DNA from: Tolypothrix sp. PCC 7712
GTDB taxonomy: Bacteria > Cyanobacteriota > Cyanobacteriia > Cyanobacteriales > Nostocaceae
Direction of reading: 5' to 3'
NCBI RefSeq assembly: GCF_025860405.1
Contig: NZ_CP063785.1
Coordinates: forward strand, 6,077,390 to 6,141,389
Length of the DNA: 64,000 nt
The notes beneath the pieces were generated by a model. It made no database searches. It had not been told where the DNA came from and saw nothing but the letters and a program-made list of their open reading frames with translations. Position 1 is the first letter of the stretch. Each line of letters starts with the position of its first letter. The translations under genes were made by a program, and so were the position numbers. Shown one piece after another: positions 27,068 through 40,373 of this stretch.

Positions 27068-27225
27068 TAATTAAAACTTTCTGTGTAATGAAGATTGAGA
27101 AATTAACAATTAGTAGTGGTTACAAAAATACAAATCTGACAAATCGTCAGAATTATATACTGCCGCGATAACTTTACAACTAGCGATCGCAATTTCCGGA
27201 AAGTTCTAACTCAATCTTTCAAAAA

Positions 27226-28728
27226 TCACAACCTTAAATCTACGGCAATTCGGTGAGCACAAGCAAAACCCGAAAATGCTACTGCATTCAACCCCTGACC
27301 AGGAAAGGTACTATCCCCTACACAATACAATCCAGGGATAGCGGTGCGATTAAATGGCATACTCAATAATCCGCGCAACTTCCGCCGAGGAATTGGCCCG
27401 TAAGTCCCATCTTCTCGTCCCAAAAAGCGGCGATGGGTGCGGGGTGTTCCTACTTCCAAATAATCCATTCCCGCATCTAAACCAGGAAAAATTTGCTCTA
27501 AGCGGTCAATAATTCGCCAGGCTGCTGCTTCTTTCCGTTTCTCATATTCCTGCTCAGTTAAACCTTGCCAATTATCTATCCAATCTGGTGTAAAAGCATG
27601 AATGATGTGATATCCTGCTGGTGCTAAAGCAGGGTCAAGTAAGGTAGGAATGGAAACAAAAATAGTACCTTGTGCTTTGGTCATATCCTGCCAATTTTCT
27701 AGCAAAATATGATGACATTCCGTCCCTGGTGGCAGAACTGACTGCTTAACCCCCATATGTAAACTGAAAAAACTGGGTGATTTCTGATATAGTTGTTGCC
27801 AGTTTTTCTCATTACGTGGCATTTCCTCTACAGGTAGTAATTTTTCAAAAGTGTCCCAGCGTGTAGCATTAGAAACTATGCGTTTTCCCCGATAGATTTG
27901 ACCATTAACCAATTCCACACCAACAGCCTTTCCGCGTTCGGTGAGAATTCTTTTAACTTTAGCTTGATACTGAATTTTTCCCCCAGTTTTCTCTAAACCT
28001 GTGGCTAATGCTTGAGCAATCTTTCCTACTCCCCCTTTGGGGTAGTTAACTCCGCCATAGTGTCGATCAGAAAAGACCATTCCTGCATTAATCATGGGTG
28101 TCATATTGGCTGGAACCACCGACCAGCAATAACATTCCATATCAATAAATCTTAATAATTCTGGGTCTTTAATGTAGCGGCGTGCGATATCTCCGGCATT
28201 TTGGGGCAAATATTTGACTAAACCCAGACAAGCTAAAGGATGTTTCAAAAACGTCCGTAACAAATACCGAGGTTCTTCTAATGACAGCAAATCCATGCTG
28301 TTGAGACAGTTAAATACTCTCCAGCATTCGTCATAAAAACGACGAATCCCCTTCGTTTCATGAGGAAAATAAGCAGTAAGATTTTGCAAATATTTTTCAT
28401 AAACACGGTCAACTTTCAAGTCTAAACCGTTGGGTAAGTGGTAATGAATCTGCACCGGATCGGCAATTGTCTCTACACTGACATTTACAGCATTAAGGGC
28501 GCGCGTAAGTAAATTTGTAGTGCCATTTTGCCCCATCCCAAAAATCATTGAAGCTCCCACATCAAAGTGATAGCCTTGACGTTCAAAATAGCCAGCACTA
28601 CCACCAGGAATGAGATAACTTTCTAGTACCAGTACTTTAGCTCGTTTTGCTGCTAGCTGGGTTGCTGTCACCAAGCCACCAATACCAGAGCCAATGATAA
28701 TTACATCAAACAAAGAATTACGGGTCAT
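27226..28728 (-). CDS. crtH: Carotenoid isomerase (CrtISO/CrtH)
   Basis: A 500-residue flavoprotein. The N-terminal FAD motif DVIIIGSGIGGLVTATQLA and the conserved phrases GGSAGYFERQGYHFDVGASMIFG and PRTHRRFLGREDGTYGPIP, with the C-terminal CVGDSTFPGQGLNAVAFSG, identify the cyanobacterial/plant CRTISO group. It isomerises the cis bonds of prolycopene to all-trans lycopene in the carotenoid pathway after desaturation. The length is normal and no residues look missing. The ATG at 28728 is chosen because the frame's earlier start is TTG two codons upstream. It is monocistronic here. Confidence 0.95.
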   Translation of the reverse strand: MTRNSLFDVIIIGSGIGGLVTATQLAAKRAKVLVLESYLIPGGSAGYFERQGYHFDVGASMIFGMGQNGTTNLLTRALNAVNVSVETIADPVQIHYHLPNGLDLKVDRVYEKYLQNLTAYFPHETKGIRRFYDECWRVFNCLNSMDLLSLEEPRYLLRTFLKHPLACLGLVKYLPQNAGDIARRYIKDPELLRFIDMECYCWSVVPANMTPMINAGMVFSDRHYGGVNYPKGGVGKIAQALATGLEKTGGKIQYQAKVKRILTERGKAVGVELVNGQIYRGKRIVSNATRWDTFEKLLPVEEMPRNEKNWQQLYQKSPSFFSLHMGVKQSVLPPGTECHHILLENWQDMTKAQGTIFVSIPTLLDPALAPAGYHIIHAFTPDWIDNWQGLTEQEYEKRKEAAAWRIIDRLEQIFPGLDAGMDYLEVGTPRTHRRFLGREDGTYGPIPRRKLRGLLSMPFNRTAIPGLYCVGDSTFPGQGLNAVAFSGFACAHRIAVDLRL

Positions 28729-29514
28729 AAACAATTAAAAATGCACAATTAGTCTTGAAAAATTTTTCCAGTCGTTTTCGCACTAAAATAAGTTTGAATT
28801 TCAACAGGCTACGAGAACGCAAAATTCAAAAATCTCATCTATGCAATTCGTCATTACCATTGAATAGTTAGATATTCCACATAATCCCTTGAAAAAATGT
28901 AGCAGATATTACTTTTCACAGAAAAGATAATACTTAACTACTTTGATCAACTGCGATCGCCAACTAAAAAAATATCCCAATGTTGCCAATATAGAAAGCT
29001 TTCGCACCAACAAATATCTTAATTTACGTTCCCAATTTGCGAACCTTTTATAAATTGCGATCGCATCTGTTCTCAGTACACAGCATTGTCCCTTACAGCA
29101 GAGTCAATTTATAGAGTAAAACCACAATTGCTGGTGAAAACGGAAGCTAGCGCGTTCCTCCGCCCAAAAAAAGAGGGACGAGCCGCTACTGCTGGCTAAT
29201 CCCGTCTGCCGATCCTTAAAGAGAGGAGAACACTAGATAACAATATAACCTTGGTTGAGAATACCTGTCAACTACTAATGCAATTTATTATCAATAAGCT
29301 AGAGGTTGTTGATTTTTCCCAATCCCCATTACCCCTTATCCCCAGAGGGGGCCCCGAGTTCCCCAATCCCCATTACCCCTTATCCCCAGAGGGGGCCCCG
29401 AGTTCCCCAGTCCCCAGTCCCAAATCTAAAATTGTATTAGCTGTCAGTCGGAGACGCGACAGAGTATTATGATGTTTCAGTTCTTATATAGTAAAGAGTC
29501 GCCTTTTCCTGGCT
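28729..29514. other. Long divergent intergenic region upstream of crtH and upp
   Basis: 786 bases. It contains AT-rich putative promoter DNA, a GC-rich patch at 29150-29240 able to form two adjacent hairpins (CGTTCCTC with GAGGGACG at 29153-29180; AGCC with GGCT at 29181-29197), and two 44-bp units at 29319-29408. No coding frame convinces me. The hairpin patch could be a small RNA or the 5' leader of upp, but I cannot assign it to a known family. Confidence 0.4.
29319..29408. repeat. Tandem 44-bp unit, two copies
   Basis: The unit AATCCCCATTACCCCTTATC plus CCCAGAGGGGGCCCCGAGTT occurs twice in tandem and once more at about 60560-60610, beside the 187-bp tandem array. It is non-coding and contains a CCCCAGAGGGG palindrome. 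Confidence 0.85.
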
Positions 29515-30165
29515 ATGACGGTACAACTGCGCGTTTATGTTCCACCCCATCCTCTAATTAAGCACTGGCTAGCAGTAGCCCGTGATGCGGCTACACCTTC
29601 GGTACTATTTCGCAGTGCAATGGTAGAGTTGGGAAGATGGCTAACTTATGAAGCAGCACGAGAGTGGTTGCCGACTCTAGAGACAACTGTGCAAAGTCCT
29701 TTAGATACAACTGCGGCCACTTTCATCGATCCACAAGTACCTGTGGCAGTAGTGCCGATTTTACGAGCAGGTTTAGGATTATTAGAAGGGGCACAAACCT
29801 TGCTACCCTTGGCTTCGATTTATCATCTTGGCTTAGTGCGAAACGAGGAAACATTACAACCTTCCTGTTACCTAAACAAATTACCAGAAAAGTTTGACCC
29901 TCAAACAAGGGTGTTAATTACCGATCCGATGTTGGCAACCGGAGGATCAATGATGGCAGCCATGTCAGAATTGATACAACGAGGTGTTGATCCAGCCTTG
30001 ATCAGGATTGTTTGTGTAGTAGCAGCTCCGCCAGCTTTACAAAAACTGAGTGTGGCTTATCCTAGTTTAAATATTTACACTGCGACTATAGATGAGAGCG
30101 TCAACGAGCAGGGATTTATTGTACCAGGATTAGGAGATGCAGGCGATCGCACCTTTGGGACTTAA
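29515..30165 (+). CDS. upp: Uracil phosphoribosyltransferase
   Basis: A 216-residue enzyme of the type I PRTase family. It makes UMP from uracil and PRPP in pyrimidine salvage. The PRPP-binding loop VLITDPMLATGGSM lies near residues 132-145, and the family phrase VPILRAGLGLLEGAQTLLP lies near 79. The C-terminal uracil-binding region (ATIDESVNEQGFIVPGLGDAGDRTFGT) is complete. It is followed after 76 bases by a small membrane-anchored protein on the same strand. Start ATG and length are standard. Confidence 0.95.
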   Translation: MTVQLRVYVPPHPLIKHWLAVARDAATPSVLFRSAMVELGRWLTYEAAREWLPTLETTVQSPLDTTAATFIDPQVPVAVVPILRAGLGLLEGAQTLLPLASIYHLGLVRNEETLQPSCYLNKLPEKFDPQTRVLITDPMLATGGSMMAAMSELIQRGVDPALIRIVCVVAAPPALQKLSVAYPSLNIYTATIDESVNEQGFIVPGLGDAGDRTFGT

Positions 30166-30241
30166 GCTAGTATGCAGCTAGGGTAGGAAAATAAATTAAC
30201 TGGTGTAAAAGTCACGAAGTTTCTTCAAGGCGGTTAAGAAT

Positions 30242-30595
30242 ATGAGTCAGCGTGATGGTTTTGTAGGTGGTTTTTTCGCAGGCGCGCTTTTTGGTAGCGT
30301 TGTGGGTGGGGTTCTGGGAGCCTTGATTGCTACCCGTCAAGATCCAGAACTACTAGCCGAAGATGAAGCAGGACAGACGAATAACTCCGAGGAAGCTAAA
30401 AGAATACCTGGGAAACGTCGTCAGATGAAAGCTTCTGAAACAGACGGGCTAGAAATGGAAACAGCCAGGCGATCGCTAGAAGACAAAATTGCCCAGCTCA
30501 ATGCCACAATAGATGAAGTACGAAAGCAGCTGGGAAATGTCAATGGCACTGCACCACAAACCATGAGCGATCGCTCTTTTACCAAAGATTCTTGA
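30242..30595 (+). CDS. Small YtxH-like membrane-anchored protein
   Basis: A 117-residue protein. A glycine-rich hydrophobic helix at about 8-32 (GGFFAGALFGSVVGGVLGALIAT) resembles YtxH/gas-vesicle-like anchors. The rest is charged and predicted disordered, with a short coiled coil (LEDKIAQLNATIDEVRKQLG). The likely role is a membrane-tethered accessory or stress protein, with no specific assignment. It ends eight bases before a small mobile element (30603-30722). Confidence 0.7.
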   Translation: MSQRDGFVGGFFAGALFGSVVGGVLGALIATRQDPELLAEDEAGQTNNSEEAKRIPGKRRQMKASETDGLEMETARRSLEDKIAQLNATIDEVRKQLGNVNGTAPQTMSDRSFTKDS

Positions 30596-30602
30596 CAACC
30601 TC

Positions 30603-30722
30603 AGGGACTTCCAAGGAATCAATTACTCAATTCCAGCATCGAAATATAATTATCAGATTTCTGTTCCCCCTGCTTTCTCTGCTCGCCAAAGCAATTGATT
30701 ATTTTTTGCTTTGGAAGTCCCT
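30603..30722. mobile_element. MITE with AGGGACTTCC ends, different interior
   Basis: The ends are AGGGACTTCCAAGGAATCAA and, reverse-complemented, AGGGACTTCCAAAGCAAAAA. They match the ends of the 125-bp elements at 4031 and 63520, but the interior is unrelated, as if a common transposase mobilised different payloads. Confidence 0.7.
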
Positions 30723-30828
30723 AATCATACAATCAGTCTGCCAAACTCTGCTATACAGACGGCATGACACAGACTAAATTAAAATTTATGGTAATACCTT
30801 GTTCGCTTAGTAGGAAACTAAACCATCC

Positions 30829-31107
30829 ATGAATCTACTGATTGCTACACTGGCTACTTTCATTCATATTTACACTGTTTTACTCATTGTTCGGGTTCTG
30901 CTGACCTGGTTCCCCAATATTGACTTTTATAGTCAGCCTTTTGCGGCCTTAGCCCAGATTACAGACCCCTATCTCAACCTCTTCCGCTCAATTATTCCCC
31001 CACTGGGCGGTATGGATTTTTCTCCCATCCTCGCTTTCTTAGTACTACAATTAGTTGGCGACTGGCTGCTTCCTACTTTGCAGAGATTCATTTATACAGC
31101 GTATTAA
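30829..31107 (+). CDS. YggT family membrane protein
   Basis: A 92-residue membrane protein with two hydrophobic segments (about 4-25 and 65-85) and the family phrase LLTWFPNIDFYSQPF...ALAQITDPYLNLFRSIIPPLGGMDFSPILAFLVLQ, here with a break at the dots. The YggT/Ycf19 family is conserved in cyanobacteria and chloroplasts, with proposed roles in nucleoid distribution or photosystem/cytochrome biogenesis. Length and motifs are typical. It is a solo gene. Confidence 0.9.
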   Translation: MNLLIATLATFIHIYTVLLIVRVLLTWFPNIDFYSQPFAALAQITDPYLNLFRSIIPPLGGMDFSPILAFLVLQLVGDWLLPTLQRFIYTAY

Positions 31108-31197
31108 AACAAATCAAGTACACCAGTAGGGGCATAACTAACATGTTGTGACCCTACTATTACCCTTCGGGAAGCCGCTTCGCGTCTACATGTAGGA

Positions 31198-31332
31198 ATG
31201 ATTTCAGAAATTAAACGCAAAACTCTACCAGAGAGAGCGCGAGTAGTAGGGTTAGGGAACGAACAAGGGTTATTGCATTTCCTAACAAAATCACCTTGGG
31301 AAATAGATATTTCAACGCTTCAAAACTTCTAA
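31198..31332 (+). pseudogene. IS701-like transposase fragment
   Basis: A 44-codon frame reads MISEIKRKTLPERARVVG, then LGNEQGLLHFLTKSPWEID. The segment LPERARVVGLGNEQGLLHFLTKSPW resembles a short stretch of IS701-family transposases. The frame ends quickly, and no further transposase sequence or end repeats are visible around it. I infer a relic of an insertion just upstream of the rRNA promoter region. Confidence 0.55.
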
Positions 31333-31650
31333 CTTTTGGAAACAGCTTTCTATACCATGCCCAGTAATCATCTATGAATTTTATAGTTTCTGCAGGCTCT
31401 CTTCACGAAAACATAGACCAATCAAGAGTTTACGACACTTTACCCTATTATTTTCTCATCAGAGTGATGGAAGAGCGATAAGCAGTCACACAACAAAGAG
31501 TCAAGGACGAGCCAAGGGGGCAAGATAGCGAAATTGCTCACAGAGTTTATGGATTCCTACGCAACATCCAGGAACAGTATAGGCGAAAAGGCTGACTGTA
31601 CAAGGGATAGAAGGGCGAACAAAAAAAATGAAACTTTTCCCGAAAAAAAG
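31333..31650. other. Upstream region of the rRNA operon
   Basis: AT-rich DNA of about 320 bases ending in A-tracts (AAAAAAAATGAAAC, CGAAAAAAAG) just before the -35 box. The A-tracts are suggestive of an UP-like element. No gene is seen. Confidence 0.5.
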
Positions 31651-31679
31651 TTGACAAACGGAAGTAGGCTCGATATATT
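31651..31679 (+). promoter_or_regulatory. rRNA operon promoter
   Basis: TTGACA at 31651-31656 and TATATT at 31674-31679 are separated by exactly 17 bases, close to the sigma-70 consensus. A-tracts lie directly upstream. The predicted transcript begins around 31686 and gives a leader of about 165 bases before 16S. Confidence 0.75.
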
Positions 31680-31729
31680 AGATAAGTGCCTGAGAGCGGA
31701 GCGCGAAAAGCGGCGCTGGTAGGGACACC

Positions 31730-31741
31730 GAACCTTGAAAA
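31730..31741 (+). promoter_or_regulatory. boxA antitermination motif in the rRNA leader
   Basis: GAACCTTGAAAA, followed by TCATATAG. The same 12-mer is the described cyanobacterial boxA in 16S-23S spacers. It recurs at 33869 (before 23S) and on the minus strand at 53593-53604, in the CRISPR leader. Confidence 0.8.
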
Positions 31742-31850
31742 TCATATAGTTTGAAAGCCAGTATATAACATATACCCTGCGTCAGTAAAGAGAATTACCG
31801 GACTGAGGTATAAATCAGTCGATTAAGAGCTAAACGAACTTTATCTACAA

Positions 31851-33338
<1,488 letters not shown>

Positions 33339-33458
33339 AGGGAGACCTACCCAACTTTGAAATCAATTGCAAACAGTCAATAGAGACAAAGATGGTCTAC
33401 TCTAGGTCGGTCGCAGGTATAGTGAAGGCTTTCAAACTATAGAGAGGTTCTCAATTAT

Positions 33459-33532
<74 letters not shown>

Positions 33533-33619
33533 CCTGAACAAGTAAAAAGAGCAAAGTAAAAAGTAAAAAGAAAGTGTAAATTCTTTTGAATTTTTCCTTT
33601 AAACTTTTACCTTGTGGAT

Positions 33620-33692
33620 GGGGGTTTAGCTCAGTTGGTAGAGCGCCTGCTTTGCAAGCAGGATGTCAGCGGTTCGAGTCCGCTAACCTCCA
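33620..33692 (+). tRNA. tRNA-Ala (TGC)
   Basis: 73 bases. The acceptor GGGGGTT pairs with AACCTCC, the anticodon loop TTTGCAA gives TGC, and the T loop is TTCGAGT. CCA is not encoded. It is the second tRNA of the 16S-23S spacer. Confidence 0.97.
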
Positions 33693-33868
33693 CATGATAT
33701 CTGTTGTGACAGCAGCAAAAGTGAATATATCACAGGTAAAAATTAGCCAAAAGTGATAGAGTGAGTAGTTTTTGTGTTCATAGCAGAGAATGTGGTAAGA
33801 TAAGAGATTGTGGGTAAATTCAGCAATTGACGTCAAAAAGAGTCAAACTGCTGGAAATAGTCCAGCCA

Positions 33869-33880
33869 GAACCTTGAAAA
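33869..33880 (+). promoter_or_regulatory. boxA antitermination motif before 23S
   Basis: GAACCTTGAAAA, followed by CTGCATAG, the standard boxA of cyanobacterial rRNA spacers. It lies about 147 bases before 23S. A short TGAGTGC tandem repeat lies between it and 23S. Confidence 0.85.
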
Positions 33881-34026
33881 CTGCATAGTAACGCGAAAAA
33901 TAGCAGGCAGACGAAATTTCAAGTAATGAGTGCTGAGTGCTGAGTGCTAAGTGTAAAACACAAAGGCTCCCATGAAAGTAGTCAGGAAAGAGAAAGAGTT
34001 TGCAGATGTGAAACCAAATGTATTGT

Positions 34027-36850
<2,824 letters not shown>

Positions 36851-36944
36851 TCATCAATCATTGGTTATTTCGCGTTACTTGCAGTCTTCAGGGTTTTGTT
36901 GACAGTTAACTGTTAACCGTTAACCGTCAACCAACCACAAGTTT

Positions 36945-37062
36945 TCCTGGTGTCTATTGCGCTGTGGAACCACACTGACTCCATCCCGAACTCAGAGGTG
37001 AAACGCTGCTGCGGCCACGATAGTCTAGGGGTTGCCCTACGCCACAATAGCTCGATGCCAGG
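36945..37062 (+). rRNA. rrf: 5S ribosomal RNA
   Basis: TCCTGGTGTC at the 5' end pairs with the GATGCCAGG end. The core contains CCACACTGACTCCATCCCGA and ACTCAGAGGTGAAACG. A short run of TTAACCGT/GTTAACTG repeats lies between 23S and 5S. Confidence 0.95.
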
Positions 37063-37076
37063 TTTATTCATGAAAC

Positions 37077-37110
37077 AAAAAGCCCCGACTGCATTCAGTC
37101 GGGGCTTTTT
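37077..37110 (+). terminator. Intrinsic terminator of the rRNA operon
   Basis: AAAAAGCCCCGACT and AGTCGGGGCTTTTT form a strong stem with loop GCATTC and a T-run, 14 bases after 5S. It is symmetric enough to also stop the facing glycosyltransferase transcript. Confidence 0.93.
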
Positions 37111-37166
37111 GTTTACCGGAAGATATGGATAATTGGCATTAGAGAGATAAATTGTAGAATGCTTCT

Positions 37167-38438
37167 TCAGCCAGCTCTGAGATTTGTGATTGTCTGTATA
37201 GCGGAAACTGCATTTGCAATCCCATCTTCATCTCGAATTGTTGCGCCTAAGTGAGCTGCTCGTTGACGCATCGTTTGATCGCTCATTGCCTGTCGAATTG
37301 CTTGTGCAAGTCCTTCTGCCGTTAGTTGTTGACGTGGAATCGGTTCTGTGCATACCCCTAACTGTGCTACACGTTGCCCCCAAAAGCTCTGATCTCCAAA
37401 GAACGGAATAATAATTGTGGGAACGCCCGCCCTTAGACCAGCAGCTGTGGTACCCGCACCGCCGTGATGCACGATCGCAGCGACACGCTCGAAAAGCCAT
37501 GAATGAGGTATAGAATCTACAAGATAAACGTTATCCGGCAAATTTTTGGTACTTATACCACCCCAGCCAGAGAGTATAATCGCTCGTTGTTGAGTTGTTT
37601 CTAAGGCTTGCAATACAAGCTCGGCAGTTTGTTCTGGATTTCTGTTACCCATACTGCCAAAGCCAATATACACAGGGGGTGGCCCACTTTCAAGAAATTC
37701 TATTAGGGCTGAAGGTGGAGTCCAATTTGGTGCTGCATCTAAAAACCAGTAGCCTGTCACGTGGGTATTCTGCCAATCTGATGGTTTGGGAATCACAGAT
37801 GGGCTGATACCGTAGAGAGTTGGATAACGATGCAGATGAGCGCTTTGATAGGGGCCGAAAAATGGAGCTACAGGTAAATTCAGTACTTGCTTTCGAGCTA
37901 ATGCATCACCTGTGCGAGATCCATGCCACATGATTTGTCTGATCGCGTGATGGGATAGCCAATTTACAGTACCTCCGAATTTGGCTAGAGATTGGGGAAA
38001 AAGAACCCCAGGAAATGTTTTTGTTGGGGTAAAGGGAAAGACATAGGCTTGCAACAAGGGAACGTTCAACTTCTCGGACAATGAAATGCCAAGGTATAGT
38101 CCCCCAACTCCTGACACTAATAAATCCATGCCTTGACAAGCCAATAAACCTGCTTGCGCCCAATTGATAGCTGCACGTTGTGTTTGTTGTGCCGTGTAAG
38201 CAGTAATCTTCAGAAAATTTCCTGTCTCTAAGAGCTGCCGCATTTCCTGACTTTCGACAATTTCTTGCACATTGCCGTGCATTGGGGAAAATTCTAGCTC
38301 GTAGGAACTTACCAGATCTGCAAAGTTTTCATGGCTTAATAGGCGTACAAAGTGCCCTGCTGCTTTTAAGCCTTTTCCTAAAGCGATATAAGGTTGAACA
38401 TCCCCTCGACTTCCCAAGGCAATGATCGCAATACGCAT
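37167..38438 (-). CDS. UDP-glycosyltransferase (MGT/sterol glucosyltransferase type)
   Basis: A 423-residue GT-B enzyme of the GT1/GT28-like group. The N-terminal MRIAIIALGSRGDVQPYIALGKGLKAAGH is the acceptor-side hallmark. The C-terminal donor-binding region has VYIGFGSMGN, SIPHSWLFERVAAIVHHGGAGTTAAGLRAGVPTIIIPFFGDQSFWGQRV, shown here only to name the family block. The catalytic HHGGAGTT is intact. Natural acceptors of such enzymes include sterols, hopanoids, macrolides and carotenoids. ATG at 38438 is preferred (GGAG eight bases upstream) over a GTG three codons earlier. A TetR gene lies divergently 136 bases away and probably controls it. Confidence 0.88.
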   Translation of the reverse strand: MRIAIIALGSRGDVQPYIALGKGLKAAGHFVRLLSHENFADLVSSYELEFSPMHGNVQEIVESQEMRQLLETGNFLKITAYTAQQTQRAAINWAQAGLLACQGMDLLVSGVGGLYLGISLSEKLNVPLLQAYVFPFTPTKTFPGVLFPQSLAKFGGTVNWLSHHAIRQIMWHGSRTGDALARKQVLNLPVAPFFGPYQSAHLHRYPTLYGISPSVIPKPSDWQNTHVTGYWFLDAAPNWTPPSALIEFLESGPPPVYIGFGSMGNRNPEQTAELVLQALETTQQRAIILSGWGGISTKNLPDNVYLVDSIPHSWLFERVAAIVHHGGAGTTAAGLRAGVPTIIIPFFGDQSFWGQRVAQLGVCTEPIPRQQLTAEGLAQAIRQAMSDQTMRQRAAHLGATIRDEDGIANAVSAIQTITNLRAG

Positions 38439-38480
38439 GACTGGCACTCCTGCTGCACATAATTGGTGTTAATTAGCAAT

Positions 38481-38514
38481 AAATGACATTAAAGTCATTT
38501 TGACGTTTTCGTCA
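38481..38514. promoter_or_regulatory. Candidate TetR operator pair
   Basis: Two adjacent palindromes lie in the divergent promoter region: AAATGAC and GTCATTT around ATTAAA (38481-38500), and TGACG and CGTCA around TTTT (38501-38514). Both share TGAC/GTCA half sites. Placement between the glycosyltransferase and TetR genes suggests auto- and cross-regulation. Confidence 0.55.
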
Positions 38515-38574
38515 TTTTGATACTAGCATCAACACCAAGTTATGCTAAGTGAACCGCTATTTTTATGCTGCAAT

Positions 38575-39216
38575 ATGAAGCCATCTCGTCGAGCATCAAT
38601 TGGTTTAGAAAAACGAGAACGCACAAAATCACGTCTGATTGCGGCAGCTTATCGAGTATTTGCTGGTAAAGAAGCAGATGCAGTGACAATTGATGACATC
38701 ATTGCAGAAGCCAAGGTTGCTAGAGGAACTTTCTATAACTATTTTCAAACCCGGGAGGATGTGCTGAAAGCGGTTGCAGCCTCTTTGAGTGATGAGATGA
38801 ATCAAAAGATTTGGGCGCAGTCTGTGGTGATTGACGATCCGGCGGAACGAATGGCGATCGCTCTTCGCCAATTCCTGCATCAAGCGCAGCAAGATTCGAC
38901 TTGGGGATGGGTAATTGTCCGGATTGGATTAGTGGCAGCCCCACTGAGTGAAACAATCGAAAGGGGTGTGATGACTGACTTGGAAGCAGGTATACGACTG
39001 AAGCGTTTTCAGGTTGATAGCTTGCAAGCAGCAATCGACCTGATATTGGGCACAGGATTGATGGCAATGCGTAGTATTTTGGCAGGACACACAGAGCCAG
39101 ACTATCCCGAGCAGATTGCTAAAATGATTCTCAAAACTCTAGGTGTTGCTGATGCTGATGCTCATGCGATCGCATTTAAATTTCTAGAGCCACTACAAGA
39201 TGAAAGTATTTCCTAA
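38575..39216 (+). CDS. TetR/AcrR family transcriptional regulator
   Basis: A 213-residue repressor. The N-terminal HTH (about residues 18-62) reads RTKSRLIAAAYRVFAGKEAD, then VTIDDIIAEAKVARGTFYNYFQTREDVL, the classic TetR DNA-binding unit. The C-terminal helical ligand domain is not family-specific. The ATG at 38575 is chosen because the upstream 11 codons are not part of the fold. It runs divergently from the glycosyltransferase, and palindromic TGAC/GTCA sites lie between them. A small hydrophobic inducer is likely, perhaps a substrate of the glycosyltransferase. Confidence 0.9.
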   Translation: MKPSRRASIGLEKRERTKSRLIAAAYRVFAGKEADAVTIDDIIAEAKVARGTFYNYFQTREDVLKAVAASLSDEMNQKIWAQSVVIDDPAERMAIALRQFLHQAQQDSTWGWVIVRIGLVAAPLSETIERGVMTDLEAGIRLKRFQVDSLQAAIDLILGTGLMAMRSILAGHTEPDYPEQIAKMILKTLGVADADAHAIAFKFLEPLQDESIS

Positions 39217-39401
39217 ATTTCCACAGCCTTTAGAAGTGCATGACGAAAAGCTGGGGTCGTCTCTTGAAAGATGACTGGCATAAATTCTAGCAAGGGTCGA
39301 TATCTGCTGTGATAGTTGCAACGTAGTGGATAACTGATACAAGATTCAAGGTTTTACTCCAGTTAGATTGGGCAATTTTTTTGATACTGAGGCGATCGCA
39401 A

Positions 39402-40373
39402 CTACACCTGAACGAAGCGATCGCGGTTGTGCCGTTCCTCAAAATTAATGATTGGCCCAGAAGGTACAATTCTATTAGGATTGATCTCAGTCATACTCAT
39501 GTAATAAGAACTCTTGGTATAGCCTAGATTGCAAGTGGCTTTGAACTCCGGCTGCTGATATAAATCCTTGAGATAATTCCAGAGGTTTGGATAGTCGATA
39601 ATTCGCCGCAAATTGCACTTAAACAGACTGTAGTATACTGAGTCGAAGCGATATAGGGTTGCAAACATACAAATATCAGCTTCCGTGAGTTGATTACCAC
39701 ACAAATAGCGCTGCTTGTTCAGAATAGTATCCCATCTATCTAAATTCTCGAACAGTTCAGTGACTGCATCTTCATAAGCTGTTTGCTCCTTCGCAAAACC
39801 TGCTCGGTATACACCAGCATTAATTGGTAGATAAATGGCATCAATTGTTTCATCAATCTGCTGCTGTAGTTCCCGTGGGTATAAATCTATTTTTTGTGTT
39901 GCTAAGGAAGCAAACTCTACGTCAAACATTCGCATAATTTCGCGAGATTCGTTGTTGACGATGGTTTGATTTTGTTTATCCCATAACATCGGAACTGTAA
40001 CTCTACCCGTATATTGAGGATTGACTTTCAGATATATTTCTTGGAGATATCGAGCGTAATTTACCGAGTCAGAACTTGCTCCTGAGGGTTGAGAAAACTT
40101 CCAGCCCTTGTCACTCATAACTATATCGGCAATAGCAACGGAAATAACATCATTCAATCCTTTAAGTTCTCGCATAATTAAGGTGCGATGTGCCCAAGGA
40201 CAAGCTAAAGAAACATAGAGGTGATAGCGTTCTGCTTCTGCCTTAAAGCCGCTAGATCCATCAGATGTGATACGATCGCGAAAGGTTGTTGGTATGTCAT
40301 GTAAATCACTACTTTGATTTTGCTCGCTTGCATCGGTTATCCATTTACCTGCGAGCATCATTCCTGATGCCAT
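39402..40373 (-). CDS. Glutathionyl-hydroquinone reductase (Xi-class GST)
   Basis: A 323-residue enzyme of the YqjG/EcfG/PcpF group. The active-site motif LACPWAHR places the catalytic Cys at residue 58. The family blocks GWKFSQPSG, YTGRVTVPMLWDKQ, INAGVYRAGFA and the C-terminal INPNRIVPSGP are present. It reduces glutathionyl-hydroquinones using glutathione and serves in quinone detoxification. The length is normal. It is a solo gene; 36 bases downstream of its stop is only repeat-like DNA. Confidence 0.92.
   Translation of the reverse strand: MASGMMLAGKWITDASEQNQSSDLHDIPTTFRDRITSDGSSGFKAEAERYHLYVSLACPWAHRTLIMRELKGLNDVISVAIADIVMSDKGWKFSQPSGASSDSVNYARYLQEIYLKVNPQYTGRVTVPMLWDKQNQTIVNNESREIMRMFDVEFASLATQKIDLYPRELQQQIDETIDAIYLPINAGVYRAGFAKEQTAYEDAVTELFENLDRWDTILNKQRYLCGNQLTEADICMFATLYRFDSVYYSLFKCNLRRIIDYPNLWNYLKDLYQQPEFKATCNLGYTKSSYYMSMTEINPNRIVPSGPIINFEERHNRDRFVQV

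Noticed and set aside
29105..29240. Glutamine riboswitch
   Set aside because: A CGGAAG-like stretch and CGTTC are present, but the order and pairing do not fit the known consensus, and upp is not a typical target.
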